From the NCBI GenBank assembly GCA_902562135.1, contig CACESE010000008.1:1-56937 (forward strand): a stretch of 56,937 nt of DNA. Direction: 5' to 3'. Positions 10,542 through 18,500 of this stretch are shown here, one piece after another. The DNA comes from an uncultured SAR86 cluster bacterium (GTDB taxonomy: Bacteria; Pseudomonadota; Gammaproteobacteria; Magnimaribacterales; AG-339-G14). The notes under the pieces were generated by a model that searched no databases, was not told where the DNA came from, and saw nothing but the letters and a program-made list of their open reading frames with translations. Each line of letters starts with the position of its first letter. The stretch's first letter is position 1. The translations under genes were made by a program, and so were the position numbers.

Positions 10542-11540
10542 ATGAGCTTCATAGATGAAGCATCTATTGAGCTAATTGCTGGTAAAGGAGGTAATGGCTG
10601 TCTGAGCTTTAGAAGAGAAAAATTTATTCCTAAGGGCGGTCCTGATGGAGGAGACGGAGGCCGCGGAGGGAGTATTATTTTCCAAGCAGAAAAATCATTA
10701 ACTACTCTTCAAGATTTTAAATTACAAACTAGGCACCAAGCTAAAAATGGAAGCAATGGTCAAGGTAGAGATAAACATGGAAAAGATGCGCCTGATACTT
10801 TTCTAAAAGTACCAATTGGCACACAAATAATCAATGAAGAAACAGATGAGATTATTTGCGACATTACTTCCTATGAGGAAATTTTTGAAATAGCTTGTGG
10901 GGGCAAAGGAGGAATGGGCAATGCACGCTTTAAATCTTCAACTAATAGGGCTCCAAGAAAAACAACTGACGGAGAAAAAGGAGAGAGGTTGCAAGTAAAA
11001 TTAGAATTGAAAGTCTTAGCAGATGTAGGATTATTAGGATTACCAAATGCAGGAAAATCTACCTTCATTTCATCTATTTCCTCGGCTAAACCTAAAATAG
11101 CAGACTATCCTTTTACAACTCTCAAGCCAAATCTTGGAGTAGTTAAAAATAATTTTTCGTCTTTTGTAGTCGCTGATATTCCCGGATTAATTTCTGGCGC
11201 ATCTTCTGGAGCCGGTCTAGGATTTAAGTTTTTAAAGCATTTATCGAGAGTAAAATTATTATTACATTTAGTTGATATTAGTGTTTTAGATGAAAACAAA
11301 ATATCTCAAGATATCAAAAAAATTGAAAAGGAATTGGAACTTTATGATTCCAAACTTTTCAAAACAGATAGATGGATTGTTCTTAATAAAAATGACATAG
11401 ATTACGAAAAATCGAAAAAATTAAAAAAATCTATAGAATCTCATTTTCCTAAAATTAAAATTTATAACATATCTTCTATCTCTAAGAATGGTATAAAGGA
11501 ATTAGTCAACGATATCTCAGAATGGTGTTTAAAAAAATAG
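10542..11540 (+). CDS. obgE: Obg/CgtA GTPase, 50S assembly factor
   Basis: Ribosome-associated GTPase for late large-subunit assembly and stress signalling. The 332-residue product has the glycine-rich OBG fold (about residues 1-158, with GKGGNGCLSFRREKFIPKGG). A G domain follows, with the P-loop GLPNAGKS at 166-173, DIPGLI as G3 and NKND as G4. It ends soon after the G domain, so there is no long C-terminal extension. It follows rpmA by 4 bases and precedes proB by 3, in the Pseudomonas order. Confidence 0.96.
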   Translation: MSFIDEASIELIAGKGGNGCLSFRREKFIPKGGPDGGDGGRGGSIIFQAEKSLTTLQDFKLQTRHQAKNGSNGQGRDKHGKDAPDTFLKVPIGTQIINEETDEIICDITSYEEIFEIACGGKGGMGNARFKSSTNRAPRKTTDGEKGERLQVKLELKVLADVGLLGLPNAGKSTFISSISSAKPKIADYPFTTLKPNLGVVKNNFSSFVVADIPGLISGASSGAGLGFKFLKHLSRVKLLLHLVDISVLDENKISQDIKKIEKELELYDSKLFKTDRWIVLNKNDIDYEKSKKLKKSIESHFPKIKIYNISSISKNGIKELVNDISEWCLKK

Positions 11541-11543
11541 ATT

Positions 11544-12311
11544 ATGAAAATTGTAATTAAAATAGGATCCAGCTTAGTGACCTCAGAATCCGAGATTGTA
11601 GATAAAGAATTCTTAAAAAAAATTTCAGTCCAAGTCGATAAGATTAGAAATTTAGGTCACGAGGTAGTGTTGGTATCTTCTGGGGCTATAGCCTGTGGCA
11701 TGAAGGCGTGGAATTTAACCAATAGGCCAAAAGATGTTGAAAAACTTCAAGCATTATCAGCTGTTGGACAAATCGGTCTCATAAATGCTTACCAAGATGA
11801 ATTTAAATCCCTAGGCCTATTTGCGGCACAAGTTTTGCTTAGCCACGAAGATTTTAAAGACACTATCAGATCAAAAAATATTAAAGAAAGTATAAAAAAT
11901 ATTTTAGATTTAGGCGCTATACCGATCATTAATGAAAATGATTCAGTATCAACCGAAGAAATTGAATTTGGGGATAATGATCAGTTAAGCGGAAATGTAG
12001 CTAAATTAATCAGAAGCGAACTTTTAATCATCCTCACGGATCAAGCAGGAGTATATGATAAAGATCCTACATCCAATGAAGAAGCTGAGTTATTAACAAA
12101 AATAAATTTTAGTGATAGTGATAATTTAGAAATTGAGTTAGGAGATTCAGGTAAATATGGTAGAGGAGGAATGAAAACTAAATTTTTAGCTGCAGAAAAC
12201 TTTTTAGAAAAAAATAACAAAATTTATATAGCCAACGGCAGAACGGATAATATTTTGATGGATATTTTGTTAGAGAAAGAAGTTGGAACTCTAATAAAGT
12301 TAGCCGAGTAA
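11544..12311 (+). CDS. proB: Glutamate 5-kinase, short form without PUA domain
   Basis: Phosphorylates L-glutamate, the first step of proline synthesis. The 255-residue product is the amino-acid-kinase domain only, with IKIGSSLVT at the N-terminus, VSSGAIACGM, INENDSVS and the C-terminal KYGRGGMKTK signature. The E. coli enzyme (367 residues) carries a C-terminal PUA domain that is absent here, and no remnant follows the stop. The last 12 bases overlap the convergent rpsT. No proA is adjacent. Proline feedback through the kinase domain is plausible but unproven. Confidence 0.93.
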   Translation: MKIVIKIGSSLVTSESEIVDKEFLKKISVQVDKIRNLGHEVVLVSSGAIACGMKAWNLTNRPKDVEKLQALSAVGQIGLINAYQDEFKSLGLFAAQVLLSHEDFKDTIRSKNIKESIKNILDLGAIPIINENDSVSTEEIEFGDNDQLSGNVAKLIRSELLIILTDQAGVYDKDPTSNEEAELLTKINFSDSDNLEIELGDSGKYGRGGMKTKFLAAENFLEKNNKIYIANGRTDNILMDILLEKEVGTLIKLAE

Positions 12312-12563
12312 CTTGATATTTTTGTTTAACCTTGATTTTTGCCTGGATGCGCTGTTTTTAGTTATGACTTTTTTATTAGTCATTTTATCTATTAACTTTT
12401 GAGTTTTGATAAATAAAGAAGTAGCTTTTCCTTTATCTTTAGCTTCAATAGCTTGCTCTACTGATTTTATTGCTGTTCTTACAGAAGCTCTTTGAGAGCT
12501 TTTGAGCTCATTTTTTTTAATTGTTTGTCGAGCTCTTTTCTTTGCTGATTGAATATTTGCCAT
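12300..12563 (-). CDS. rpsT: 30S ribosomal protein S20
   Basis: Small-subunit protein binding the 5' domain of 16S rRNA. The 87-residue, lysine-rich helical product begins MANIQSAKKRARQTIKKN and matches the length of E. coli S20. The 3' end overlaps proB by 12 bases. The upstream sequence has no Shine-Dalgarno (GCCGCCTC before ATG). A good promoter sits so close that the mRNA may be nearly leaderless. Confidence 0.95.
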   Translation of the reverse strand: MANIQSAKKRARQTIKKNELKSSQRASVRTAIKSVEQAIEAKDKGKATSLFIKTQKLIDKMTNKKVITKNSASRQKSRLNKNIKLLG

Positions 12564-12572
12564 GAGGCGGCA

Positions 12573-12601
12573 ATATTGAGGTTTGCTAGAAGTTTTGTCA
12601 A
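12573..12601 (-). promoter_or_regulatory. Candidate promoter for rpsT
   Basis: On the minus strand a perfect -35 TTGACA (12601-12596) is followed by a 17-base spacer and CAATAT (12578-12573). Shifting by one base gives AATATT. The predicted start falls around 12566, about 3 bases before the rpsT ATG (12563-12561). Confidence 0.5.
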
Positions 12602-12627
12602 CTATTTCAGATAAATAATCTTAAGGT

Positions 12628-14649
12628 TTAAGCAAGACCTCTTTTTTGAAGTAATCTTTTAGGATCGGGTTTTTTTCCATTAAATTTTATGAATTGATCC
12701 ATAAGGTTTTTTGAATTACCTGAAGAATAAACCAATTCTTTTAATTTTTTTCCTGAAGACTTATGGAATAACCCTTTCTTTTCGAAAACTTCAAAAGCAG
12801 AAGAATCTAAAACCTCTGACCACATATAACTGTAATAACTGGACGAATAGCCTCCAGAAAAGATATGATTGAAATAAGTACTTCCATATCTACTATCAAT
12901 TTCGTTGGGTTTATTTAATGACTTGAAAAGTTTTTTTTCAAATTTATTTATGTCTATGATTTTTCTATTATTGGAGTGCCAGGCTAAATCTAAATAAGAT
13001 GCAGCTAAATATTCTGTAGTAGCAAATCCTTGATTAAATTTTTGACATTTTTCATATTTTTTCAAAAGGTCTTGAGGAATTTTTTTGCCTGTTTCGTAAT
13101 GTAGAGCGAATTCCTTTAAAACTTTAGGAGATCTAATCCAGTTTTCCATCATTTGGGATGGGAATTCTACATAGTCTCTTGGAACAGATGTTCCTGATAA
13201 TGAAGGGTAGGTGACGTTTGATAACAGACCGTGCAATCCATGACCAAATTCATGAAAAAGAGTAATTGCTTGCTCAAAGCTTAGCAAAGTAGGTTTATCT
13301 TTGGTCGGTTTAGGAAAATTACATACGTTAATTACTATTGGATGCTTGATACCTTTATTTTTGCTTTGGTCTTGATAGCTTGTCATCCATGCGCCTCCTT
13401 GCTTGGAAGGTCTTGCGAAATAGTCAGTCAGAAAAATACCAACAATTTTATTATTGTTATCTAACACTTTATAAGCTTTTATTTCCTCATGGTATTTGGG
13501 AAATTTTTTCATGGCTTTAAATTTAATATCAAAAAGTCTTTCTGCAGTAGTAAAGGCAGCTTTTTGTATGTTTCCTAACGATAGATAAGGGCGCATATCT
13601 TCTTCTGAGTAATCAAATTTTGATTTTCTTACTTTTTCAGAGTAATACCACCAATCCCATGGTTTCAGCTTAAAGTTGTTTCCTTCCTTTTGGATGAGGT
13701 TTTGAATTTCATCTATTTCCTCTTGCGCCCTAATGGTAGCTGGCCCCCAAACATTGTCTAAAAGTTCTAAAACGTTTTTCTTATTTTCAGCCATTGTATT
13801 TTGAAGTGCCAATTCAGTATGAGACTCAAAACCTAGGAGTTTGGCTCTTTCTTCTCTCAATGAACTAATTTCTATTAGAATTTGTTCATTATTGTTTGAA
13901 TTAGAATTTTTTCCTTTGTTTACATAGCCTTTATAAATTTTTTCTCTTAAGGTCCTGTTTTTTGAAAAAGTCAGAAAAGGGTATAAATTTTCTCTTGTTG
14001 CTTTAAACAGCCAAACATTTTTTAAATTTTCTTTTTCTGCTTGAATTTTAGCTTGTGCGACCAAATCCTTAGGCAACCCTTTTAAATCTGACTGTTTATC
14101 TATTATTAAGCTAAATTCGTTTGTTTCTTTAAGAGTATTCTGTCCAAATTTTAGCGTTAAAGAGGAAAGCTTTTGGTTTATTTTTTTTAGAGAAGATCTT
14201 TCAGTTTTTTTTAAATCAGATCCGTTAAGTCTAAAACTGTCATACGTAATTTGTACTAATCTTTTTTGCTCTTCACTTAAATCTTCATTTGATTCGTATA
14301 CTTTTTTAATTCTTTGGAAAAGCCTTTGATTAAGCGAAATACTATCTCTATGTTTAGATAATAAAGGAGTAATTTCGTTTGCAATATTTTGAAGACTTTC
14401 TGATGAATTTGCCGACAAAAGGTTAAAGAAAACTCTACTCACTTTTGATAAAAGTGAACCGGCATTTTCTAGAGAGTTAATTGTGTTAAAAAAATTAGGC
14501 GCATCATTATTAAAAATAATTGAGTCAATTTCATTCTTGTGGTCTTTAATCGCCTTTAGAAAAGCTGGTTTATAGTGGATTGTTTTTATATCTTCAAAAG
14601 GAGGTATCCCAGAAGAATTTTTAAAATCATCTAAAAGCGGGTTAGTCAT
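12628..14649 (-). CDS. prlC: Oligopeptidase A (M3 family metallopeptidase)
   Basis: Cytoplasmic zinc endopeptidase that degrades oligopeptides such as cleaved signal peptides. The 673-residue product has the M3 zinc site HEFGH with H466, E467 and H470. The third ligand is E495 (DYVEFPSQ), the spacing known for the thimet oligopeptidase family. Length is close to E. coli PrlC (680). There is no signal peptide. It is transcribed toward rpsT, which has its own promoter. Separation from the related Dcp rests on overall length and the MENW context and is fairly secure. Confidence 0.92.
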   Translation of the reverse strand: MTNPLLDDFKNSSGIPPFEDIKTIHYKPAFLKAIKDHKNEIDSIIFNNDAPNFFNTINSLENAGSLLSKVSRVFFNLLSANSSESLQNIANEITPLLSKHRDSISLNQRLFQRIKKVYESNEDLSEEQKRLVQITYDSFRLNGSDLKKTERSSLKKINQKLSSLTLKFGQNTLKETNEFSLIIDKQSDLKGLPKDLVAQAKIQAEKENLKNVWLFKATRENLYPFLTFSKNRTLREKIYKGYVNKGKNSNSNNNEQILIEISSLREERAKLLGFESHTELALQNTMAENKKNVLELLDNVWGPATIRAQEEIDEIQNLIQKEGNNFKLKPWDWWYYSEKVRKSKFDYSEEDMRPYLSLGNIQKAAFTTAERLFDIKFKAMKKFPKYHEEIKAYKVLDNNNKIVGIFLTDYFARPSKQGGAWMTSYQDQSKNKGIKHPIVINVCNFPKPTKDKPTLLSFEQAITLFHEFGHGLHGLLSNVTYPSLSGTSVPRDYVEFPSQMMENWIRSPKVLKEFALHYETGKKIPQDLLKKYEKCQKFNQGFATTEYLAASYLDLAWHSNNRKIIDINKFEKKLFKSLNKPNEIDSRYGSTYFNHIFSGGYSSSYYSYMWSEVLDSSAFEVFEKKGLFHKSSGKKLKELVYSSGNSKNLMDQFIKFNGKKPDPKRLLQKRGLA

Positions 14650-14764
14650 ATAGATAAGATATAAAAATTTTTGAAATTTTCCAAATAAGAATTTAAATAA
14701 GATATTAGTTATAACTTTTACTGATTAAAAATATAAAGCTCAATTTTTTTTAAATTTAAATTAG
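14650..14764. other. Intergenic spacer between prlC and tmRNA
   Basis: 115 very AT-rich bases between the prlC start and the tmRNA 3' end. I see no open frame, tRNA or GC-rich hairpin followed by a T run, so a tmRNA terminator could not be identified. It presumably carries the prlC promoter. Confidence 0.5.
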
Positions 14765-15114
14765 TGGTGGAGGCGGCGGGTATCGAACCCGCGTCCATTC
14801 ATCCATTCCCTTAAGTTCTACATGTTTAGATTCATCTATTATTTTCTTTTTTATTTCTCCGATGAGCAGGATAAATAAAATATATTCTGTAAATCTTTTT
14901 GAGAAAATCCCAGAAAAATTTTCTCAAGCAACCTATTGAATGACTTTCTTAAACCTTAATAGGTATCTGGTAAAGAAAGCTAGCTGAATTATGCAGCTAG
15001 TGCGTAGTTTGCTTTATTGCCAACTAAATGTTTTATAACTTTTTTTTACGAGATTGTTATCCGCTCGACATGCCTTTTAGGTTCAAAAATAAATGTCTAA
15101 TCCATTTCGCCCCC
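14765..15114 (-). ncRNA. ssrA: Transfer-messenger RNA (tmRNA)
   Basis: Rescues stalled ribosomes with SmpB. Read on the minus strand, the 5' end GGGGGCG (15114-15108) pairs with CGCCTCC just before the encoded CCA (3' end at 14765). This forms a 7-pair acceptor stem, followed by TGGATTAGAC as the D-loop analogue. A T-arm with GGGTTCGATACCC sits near the 3' end. The resume codon region TTAGTT is followed by the tag frame 15021-14989, encoding GNKANYALAA and a TAA stop. About 350 nt is a normal size. smpB ends 22 bases upstream, so both may share a transcript. The boundaries are those of the mature RNA. Confidence 0.95.
14989..15021 (-). other. tmRNA proteolysis-tag reading frame
   Basis: Ten codons plus TAA inside ssrA, encoding GNKANYALAA. 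The C-terminal YALAA matches the ClpXP/ClpAP degron of the E. coli tag ANDENYALAA. The N-terminal half differs: Gly replaces Ala as resume residue and K-A replaces D-E. The assignment rests on the upstream TTAGTT, which aligns with TAGTC before the E. coli resume codon. Confidence 0.85.
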
Positions 15115-15136
15115 GTGGTGCGGTATTTTAATTGAT

Positions 15137-15613
15137 TTATTTAAAGTTACTAGGAAGATTGTTAATTTTTGATTTTTCTTTTTTCCATTCTTTTTCTTTC
15201 AAAGAACGTCTTTTATCGAATTTTGTTTTACCTTTACCTAAAGAAATTTTTATTTTTATTAAGTTTTCCTTCCAAAATAGCTTTGTAGGAATACAAGTTA
15301 ATCCTTTTTCTTGTGTTGCTTTGAATATTTTTGAGAGCTCTGACTTTGTCAAAAGTAATTTTCTTGTTCTGATTGGATCTACAGCATGAGTAACTTCGTT
15401 TAAAGGGTTAATGTTCATACCAATTAGCCATGCTTCTCCTTTTTTCATCATTACATAACTATCTTTCATGTCGGCTTGTCCTGCTCGTATGCCTTTTACT
15501 TCCCATCCGCTAAGAGAAATGCCTGCTTCGAAGTTTTCTGTGAGTTCAAAATTAAATCTAGCCTGTCTATTTTCTATAACAGGTTTTAAATTTTTAATTT
15601 TGTTTTTTGACAT
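15137..15613 (-). CDS. smpB: SsrA-binding protein SmpB
   Basis: Small basic protein that binds the tRNA-like part of tmRNA and mimics the anticodon arm in the ribosome. The 158-residue product contains NRQARFNFELTENFEAGI, LSGWEVKGIRAGQADMKDSY and LLTKSELSKI, all standard family segments. It ends in a lysine-rich tail (GKGKTKFDKRRSLKEKEWKKEK) of the kind that enters the mRNA channel. It lies immediately upstream of ssrA on the same strand, its functional partner. Confidence 0.96.
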   Translation of the reverse strand: MSKNKIKNLKPVIENRQARFNFELTENFEAGISLSGWEVKGIRAGQADMKDSYVMMKKGEAWLIGMNINPLNEVTHAVDPIRTRKLLLTKSELSKIFKATQEKGLTCIPTKLFWKENLIKIKISLGKGKTKFDKRRSLKEKEWKKEKSKINNLPSNFK

Positions 15614-15658
15614 TGAGTAAGTATAAATATTAAATATTTAAAAATCTTAAGATTAATA

Positions 15659-16996
15659 ATGGATCAAAGTAAAATTTGGAAAGGTAATTGGACTTTTGTG
15701 TTAGCAGCGGCTGGCGCCGCCGTAGGTCTTGGAAACATATGGAAATTTCCTTACCTTGCGGGCGAGAGCGGAGGAGGCGCCTTTGTAATTGTTTATTTAT
15801 TATGCATTCTGCTTTTAGGACTCCCAATTATGATTGCTGAGATTTACATTGGAAGATATGGCAGAAAAAGCCCTATTAATTCAGTCAAAAGGATAATTAA
15901 TGATTTCAACCTAAATAAACTCTGGCTAATTCTTGGTTGGTTAGGAGCTTTAGCCGGTCTTTTAATTCTTTCATATTACAGCGTCATTGCAGGAATAGCA
16001 GCTTCATATATTTTTAGTTCAATTCCTGCTTCTGAGTTAAATCCTGCAGAGTATTCTGTTGAACATTATTCAAATTTTAAAAGTTCTCCACTTACTATGA
16101 TTTTTTGGCACTCTTTATTTATTGGTGTGACATGTTATGTGGTAGGTAAAGGGGTGGTGGATGGAATTGGCAGAGCTATCAATATCCTTATGCCTATTTT
16201 GTTTTTTTTAGTTATAGTTCTTTGTATTTATTCTTCAATCACTGGAGAATTTATTAAAACTTTTACCTTTTTATTTAATCCAGATTTTTCAAAAATTACA
16301 CCAGAAGTAGTAATTACTGCGATGGGTCAGGCTTTTTTTACGTTAAGTATCGGGATGGGATCAATCATGGCTTATGGAGCATATATGCCTCAGGAGCAAA
16401 TGATCGGTAAAACAGTTCTTATTGTAATATTTCTTGATACGTTAGTTGCTTTGCTAGCAGGATTTACAATATTTCCTATAGTCTTTAGCAACCCTGAGCT
16501 CTCAGCTTTCGTTGGAAAAGGGCTATTATTTGAATCCTTACCGGTTGCATTTCATTCGATGCCGCTTGGAACAATTTTTCATTCCATATTTTTTATATTA
16601 GTTTCTATTGCTGCTTTAAGTTCTTCTGTATCTTTAATAGAACCTTTCACTGCCTGGATTGAAGAAGAAAAAATATTTTCACGGCTTAAAGGTGTCATAA
16701 TTTTGGGTCTCATTGCTTGGTTTATAGGATTGGGCACAGTGTTTTCAGACAATATTTGGGCAAATTATGAAATTAGTGGATTGAACTTTTTTGAATGGAC
16801 CACGGTTTTAACAGATCAATTCATGCTTCCTTTAGGTGGATTACTTATTTGTCTATTGGTAGGCTTTTTTATTCCTAAAGTTGAACTAGAAAAAGATCTT
16901 AGCTTGTCTGGAAATATTTCAAAAATTTTTAGTGTTTGTCTAAAAATCGTAGCCCCATTATCAGTACTACTGATTTTTGGATACGCATTGAGTTGA
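15659..16996 (+). CDS. Sodium-dependent transporter of the SNF/NSS family
   Basis: Inner-membrane symporter that moves an amino acid or related amine with sodium. The 445-residue product opens with WTFVLAAAGAAVGLGNIWKF, then PYLAGESGGGAF, the unwound TM1 region that forms the sodium and substrate sites in LeuT-fold members. About eleven or twelve membrane segments follow, as usual for bacterial members. Substrate cannot be read from sequence. Its TGA overlaps the next gene's ATG by one base (TGATG), so the two are probably co-translated. In Pseudomonas this interval between smpB and bamE holds ratA and rnfH instead. Confidence 0.9.
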   Translation: MDQSKIWKGNWTFVLAAAGAAVGLGNIWKFPYLAGESGGGAFVIVYLLCILLLGLPIMIAEIYIGRYGRKSPINSVKRIINDFNLNKLWLILGWLGALAGLLILSYYSVIAGIAASYIFSSIPASELNPAEYSVEHYSNFKSSPLTMIFWHSLFIGVTCYVVGKGVVDGIGRAINILMPILFFLVIVLCIYSSITGEFIKTFTFLFNPDFSKITPEVVITAMGQAFFTLSIGMGSIMAYGAYMPQEQMIGKTVLIVIFLDTLVALLAGFTIFPIVFSNPELSAFVGKGLLFESLPVAFHSMPLGTIFHSIFFILVSIAALSSSVSLIEPFTAWIEEEKIFSRLKGVIILGLIAWFIGLGTVFSDNIWANYEISGLNFFEWTTVLTDQFMLPLGGLLICLLVGFFIPKVELEKDLSLSGNISKIFSVCLKIVAPLSVLLIFGYALS

Positions 16997-17742
16997 TGAT
17001 TCTTTACTATTTGTTATTTACTTGGAGCTTAATTGGTTTAATTGCTTTTTTTTATTTGTTGAAGGAACCCGCTCCATATGGAAAGCATATAAAAGAAGAT
17101 TCTAAATATTTTTTAGGCTCTAAAACTGGTTGGATTCTCATGGAATCACCAGCTTTTTATCTAATGCTTTTATTCTTTTTAATATTTGGAGACTATGAAA
17201 ATTATGTGCAAATTGTTTTAACTTTCTTATTTTGCTTGCACTACTTTAATAGAAGTTTTATTTGGCCGATCCGCGCTCAAACTAATTTAAAAAAAATGCC
17301 TCTGAAAATTGCTATTTCAGCATTCGGATTCAATTTAGTGAACGTTTTTTTTCAAGGTACCTGGATATTTTTTTTAATAGATTATGAAGAAAGCTGGCTT
17401 CTTAGTATTTGGTTCATTTTAGGCATAGCAGTTTTTTTCTCTGGAATGGTTATTAACATAATTTCTGACGAAATCATGATGAATTTAAAAAAAACAAGCC
17501 ATGGGGAATATTCTATACCAAGAGGATTTTTATTTTCTAAGATTAGCTGCCCAAATTATTTTGGAGAATTTTTGGAATGGCTGGGCTGGGCATTAATGAC
17601 TATGAATTTAGCGGGATTTGTTTTTTTCTTTTGGACACTAGCAAATCTTTTCCCCAGAGCCCTTTCCAATCACAATTGGCTTTTGAAAGAGTTTGAAGAT
17701 TATCCCAAAGAAAGAAAGGCAGTAATTCCTGGAATTATTTAA
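16996..17742 (+). CDS. Steroid 5-alpha-reductase-like membrane protein
   Basis: Integral membrane protein of 248 residues from ATG 16996. A longer in-frame start at 16936 would lie inside the transporter gene and adds no family sequence. The C-terminal part has the signature of the 3-oxo-5-alpha-steroid 4-dehydrogenase family: GEYSIPRGFLFSKISCPNYF then GEFLEWLGWA, with the NYFGE nucleotide-binding core. These enzymes use NADPH to reduce enone-type double bonds of steroids or other lipids. The bacterial substrate is unknown. It overlaps the upstream transporter by 1 base and converges on bamE with a 4-base overlap. Confidence 0.8.
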   Translation: MILYYLLFTWSLIGLIAFFYLLKEPAPYGKHIKEDSKYFLGSKTGWILMESPAFYLMLLFFLIFGDYENYVQIVLTFLFCLHYFNRSFIWPIRAQTNLKKMPLKIAISAFGFNLVNVFFQGTWIFFLIDYEESWLLSIWFILGIAVFFSGMVINIISDEIMMNLKKTSHGEYSIPRGFLFSKISCPNYFGEFLEWLGWALMTMNLAGFVFFFWTLANLFPRALSNHNWLLKEFEDYPKERKAVIPGII

Positions 17743-18050
17743 TTTAGCAAATCAACCCAATTTTTTAATTTTCCGTCTTCAAAGAAAAGTACATAGTGAA
17801 CATTTGTGGTTGCAGAGTCTCCTATGCTTAAAGTGCCAATGTAGTCCCATCTATCAGAATTAAATACATTCTTAATTGCTGGCGAGCCCATAATAAATTG
17901 TACTTGAGCATTAGTCAGGCCTTCTTCGAGTTGCTCTATCATTGCGTTAGTAATAATGTTGCCTTGAGCTATAGGAACTTTGTAAAACCTATCTGCACAG
18001 CCGATAATGCAAATAAACACTAAAAAATATAAAATTAATTTTCTTAACAT
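17739..18050 (-). CDS. bamE: Outer-membrane assembly lipoprotein BamE
   Basis: Small accessory lipoprotein of the BAM complex whose core BamA is encoded at 29868. The 103-residue product has a signal peptide ending in the lipobox IIGC with lipidated C17. The SmpA/OmlA fold follows, with EGLTNAQVQFIMGSP, then W-D-Y in SDRWDYIG and the ending FFEDGKLKNW. It is divergent from fur across 36 bases, as in Pseudomonas (omlA-fur). The 3' end overlaps the convergent reductase-like gene by 4 bases (TTAA). Confidence 0.93.
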   Translation of the reverse strand: MLRKLILYFLVFICIIGCADRFYKVPIAQGNIITNAMIEQLEEGLTNAQVQFIMGSPAIKNVFNSDRWDYIGTLSIGDSATTNVHYVLFFEDGKLKNWVDLLN

Positions 18051-18086
18051 CTTGAAATTTAACTAAATTATACTATTTAAAGATAT

Positions 18087-18500
18087 ATGGCAGAAGATAA
18101 AAACTTAAGAGAAGCAGGGCTAAAAGTTACCTTACCGAGAATAAGAATTCTTGAAATCTTTGAAGAATCTGATGATAGGCATCTTAGCGCAGATGAAGTC
18201 TATAAAAAATTAGTCGAGGCAGGTGATGAGGTCGGTTTAGCTACCGTGTATAGGGTGCTTACTCAATTTGAATCAGCGGGAATTTTGCTGAAACAAAATT
18301 TTGAGAATGGTCATTCAGTTTACGAACTTACTCCTAATGATCATCATGATCACATGGTTTGTTTAAAAACTGGAAAAGTTATCGAATTTACAAATGAAAT
18401 TATAGAGGAACAACAGGAAAAGCTTGCTGCAGAGAGTGGTTATAAAATAGTAGATCATAAATTGGTCCTTTATGTAGAGCCTATTCCAAATAATGACTGA
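18087..18500 (+). CDS. fur: Ferric uptake regulator Fur
   Basis: Iron-responsive repressor. The 137-residue product has a winged-helix DNA-binding domain (LKVTLPRIRILEIFE; EVGLATVYRVLTQFESAGIL). The dimer domain has the metal-binding stretch DHHDH at 85-89. Of the CxxC structural-zinc motif of E. coli Fur only C92 remains (CLKT), and there are no C-terminal cysteines, which I recall as also true of Pseudomonas Fur. It overlaps grpE by 8 bases, with no recN between them. Confidence 0.95.
   Translation: MAEDKNLREAGLKVTLPRIRILEIFEESDDRHLSADEVYKKLVEAGDEVGLATVYRVLTQFESAGILLKQNFENGHSVYELTPNDHHDHMVCLKTGKVIEFTNEIIEEQQEKLAAESGYKIVDHKLVLYVEPIPNND

Noticed and set aside
16936-16995. N-terminal extension of the steroid-reductase-like gene
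   Set aside because: These 20 codons overlap the transporter C-terminus, whereas ATG 16996 forms a standard TGATG overlap and starts directly with a membrane segment.
18087-18500. Fur with damaged metal site because the CxxC motif is CLKT
   Set aside because: Loss of the second cysteine and the C-terminal cysteines is, as I recall, also found in functional Pseudomonas Fur; the main regulatory metal-site residues are present.
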